A stretch of 7,496 nucleotides of DNA from assembly GCA_002363095.1 (NCBI GenBank), contig DEWC01000028.1:1-7496 (forward strand), written 5' to 3'. Below the pieces are notes generated by a model, which had not been told where the DNA came from, searched no databases, and saw only the letters and a program-made list of their open reading frames with translations. This DNA comes from Ruminococcaceae bacterium UBA3220. GTDB lineage: Bacteria > Bacillota > Clostridia > Oscillospirales > Acutalibacteraceae. Shown piece after piece: positions 7,099-7,496 of the stretch. A program made the translations under genes and the position numbers. Position 1 is the first letter of the stretch. The number at the start of each line of letters is the position of its first letter.

Positions 7099-7496
7099 TT
7101 ATTTAATATTTACGGTGATTTTTCTATCGGTCAAACAGTTTTCGCCTATGTAAATTTCAAACTCGCCCGGCTCAACCGTATATTCACCGTTCGGCAGATA
7201 AAAACCGAGTTCGCCGTATCCTATTTCAAAACAAACATCGGCGGTTTCGCCCTTTTTGATTAGCGGTTTTTTAAATCCTTTGAGTTCTCTTAAAGGCCGC
7301 ATCATTGAGGCAACTTTGTCCCGAACATAAAGTTCTATGACCTCTTTGCCGTCAAAATCGCCGTCATTTTTAACCGAAACGCCGATTTTGAATTTCCTGC
7401 CTGCCTTTATTTCGTCAAGAGATATTTCCCTTGTTTCGCATTTAATATCGCCGTATGTAAATGTCGTGTACGAAAGTCCGTAGCCAAAGGGGTAAT
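7099..7496 (-). CDS. Glycoside hydrolase family 3 enzyme, C-terminal part (5' end beyond window)
   Basis: The frame is open from the right edge to TAA at 7101-7099, giving 131 complete residues. It begins with YPFGYGLSYTTF, a hallmark of GH3 beta-glucosidases and beta-xylosidases near the end of the alpha/beta sandwich domain. It is followed by a fibronectin type III-like domain with VKNDGDFDGKEVIELYVRD and RPLRELKGF, and ends soon after the FnIII-like fold with no additional module. The catalytic TIM barrel with the nucleophilic Asp lies outside, so specificity (beta-glucosidase, beta-xylosidase or other) cannot be decided. Signal peptide and full length are also unknown. The gene is immediately upstream of the beta-galactosidase and probably in one operon. 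The ATG at 7305 is internal, since the family motifs continue upstream of it in frame. Confidence 0.92.
   Translation of the reverse strand, partial: YPFGYGLSYTTFTYGDIKCETREISLDEIKAGRKFKIGVSVKNDGDFDGKEVIELYVRDKVASMMRPLRELKGFKKPLIKKGETADVCFEIGYGELGFYLPNGEYTVEPGEFEIYIGENCLTDRKITVNIK

Noticed and set aside
7099..7305. Separate 68-codon small protein starting at ATG 7305
   Set aside because: The same frame continues upstream to the window edge with the GH3 YPFGYGLSYTTF motif, so this is only the tail of that enzyme.
1..7496. CRISPR array, tRNA/rRNA, insertion sequence, prophage or defence genes
   Set aside because: No regularly spaced repeats, tRNA-like folds, transposase motifs or terminal inverted repeats were seen. 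Nearly all sequence is accounted for by six housekeeping or metabolic genes.

Overview
The window holds six protein-coding genes, all on the minus strand and packed with short gaps. Base composition is AT-leaning, the ribosome binding sites are strong AGGAGG/GGAGG types, and promoters are sigma70/sigmaA-like with perfect TATAAT boxes. Together with the gene content this suggests a Firmicute of the class Clostridia, probably an anaerobic plant-polysaccharide degrader of gut or rumen (Ruminococcaceae/Lachnospiraceae-like). That placement is inference; no rRNA or other marker gene is present.

Read in the direction of transcription (right to left): (1) 7496-7099 is the C-terminal end of a glycoside hydrolase family 3 enzyme, cut by the window edge. 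(2) 7085-4260 is a complete family 2 beta-galactosidase of the LacZ type, 13 bp downstream of the GH3 gene and presumably in the same transcript. (3) 4219-4176 is an intrinsic terminator closing that unit. (4) A promoter at 4174-4146 then drives a single MFS transporter gene (4108-2867), which ends in a second terminator (2857-2819). (5) A promoter at 2817-2789 drives an ABC-2 export-type operon: ATP-binding protein (2704-1727), permease (1727-1014) and a GldG-family auxiliary protein (998 to beyond base 1). The last two genes follow at spacings of -1 and +15 nt.

Two functional blocks are visible. The right block is sugar catabolism: GH3 and GH2 exo-glycosidases without a visible secretion signal on the GH2 enzyme, so oligosaccharides are probably cleaved in the cytoplasm, next to an MFS carrier with features of the organophosphate:phosphate antiporter (OPA) branch. 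The left block is a GldA/GldF/GldG-like ABC module: ATPase, six-helix permease, and a membrane-anchored protein with a large extracytoplasmic domain. Its substrate is unknown in Firmicutes.

I found no mobile element, tRNA, rRNA, CRISPR array or clearly novel system. The most distinctive non-coding observation is that both internal transcription-unit junctions have the same layout. Each has a hairpin, a T-tract, one base, a TTG-type -35 box, a 17-nt spacer and an identical 13-bp TTGATATATAATA core.
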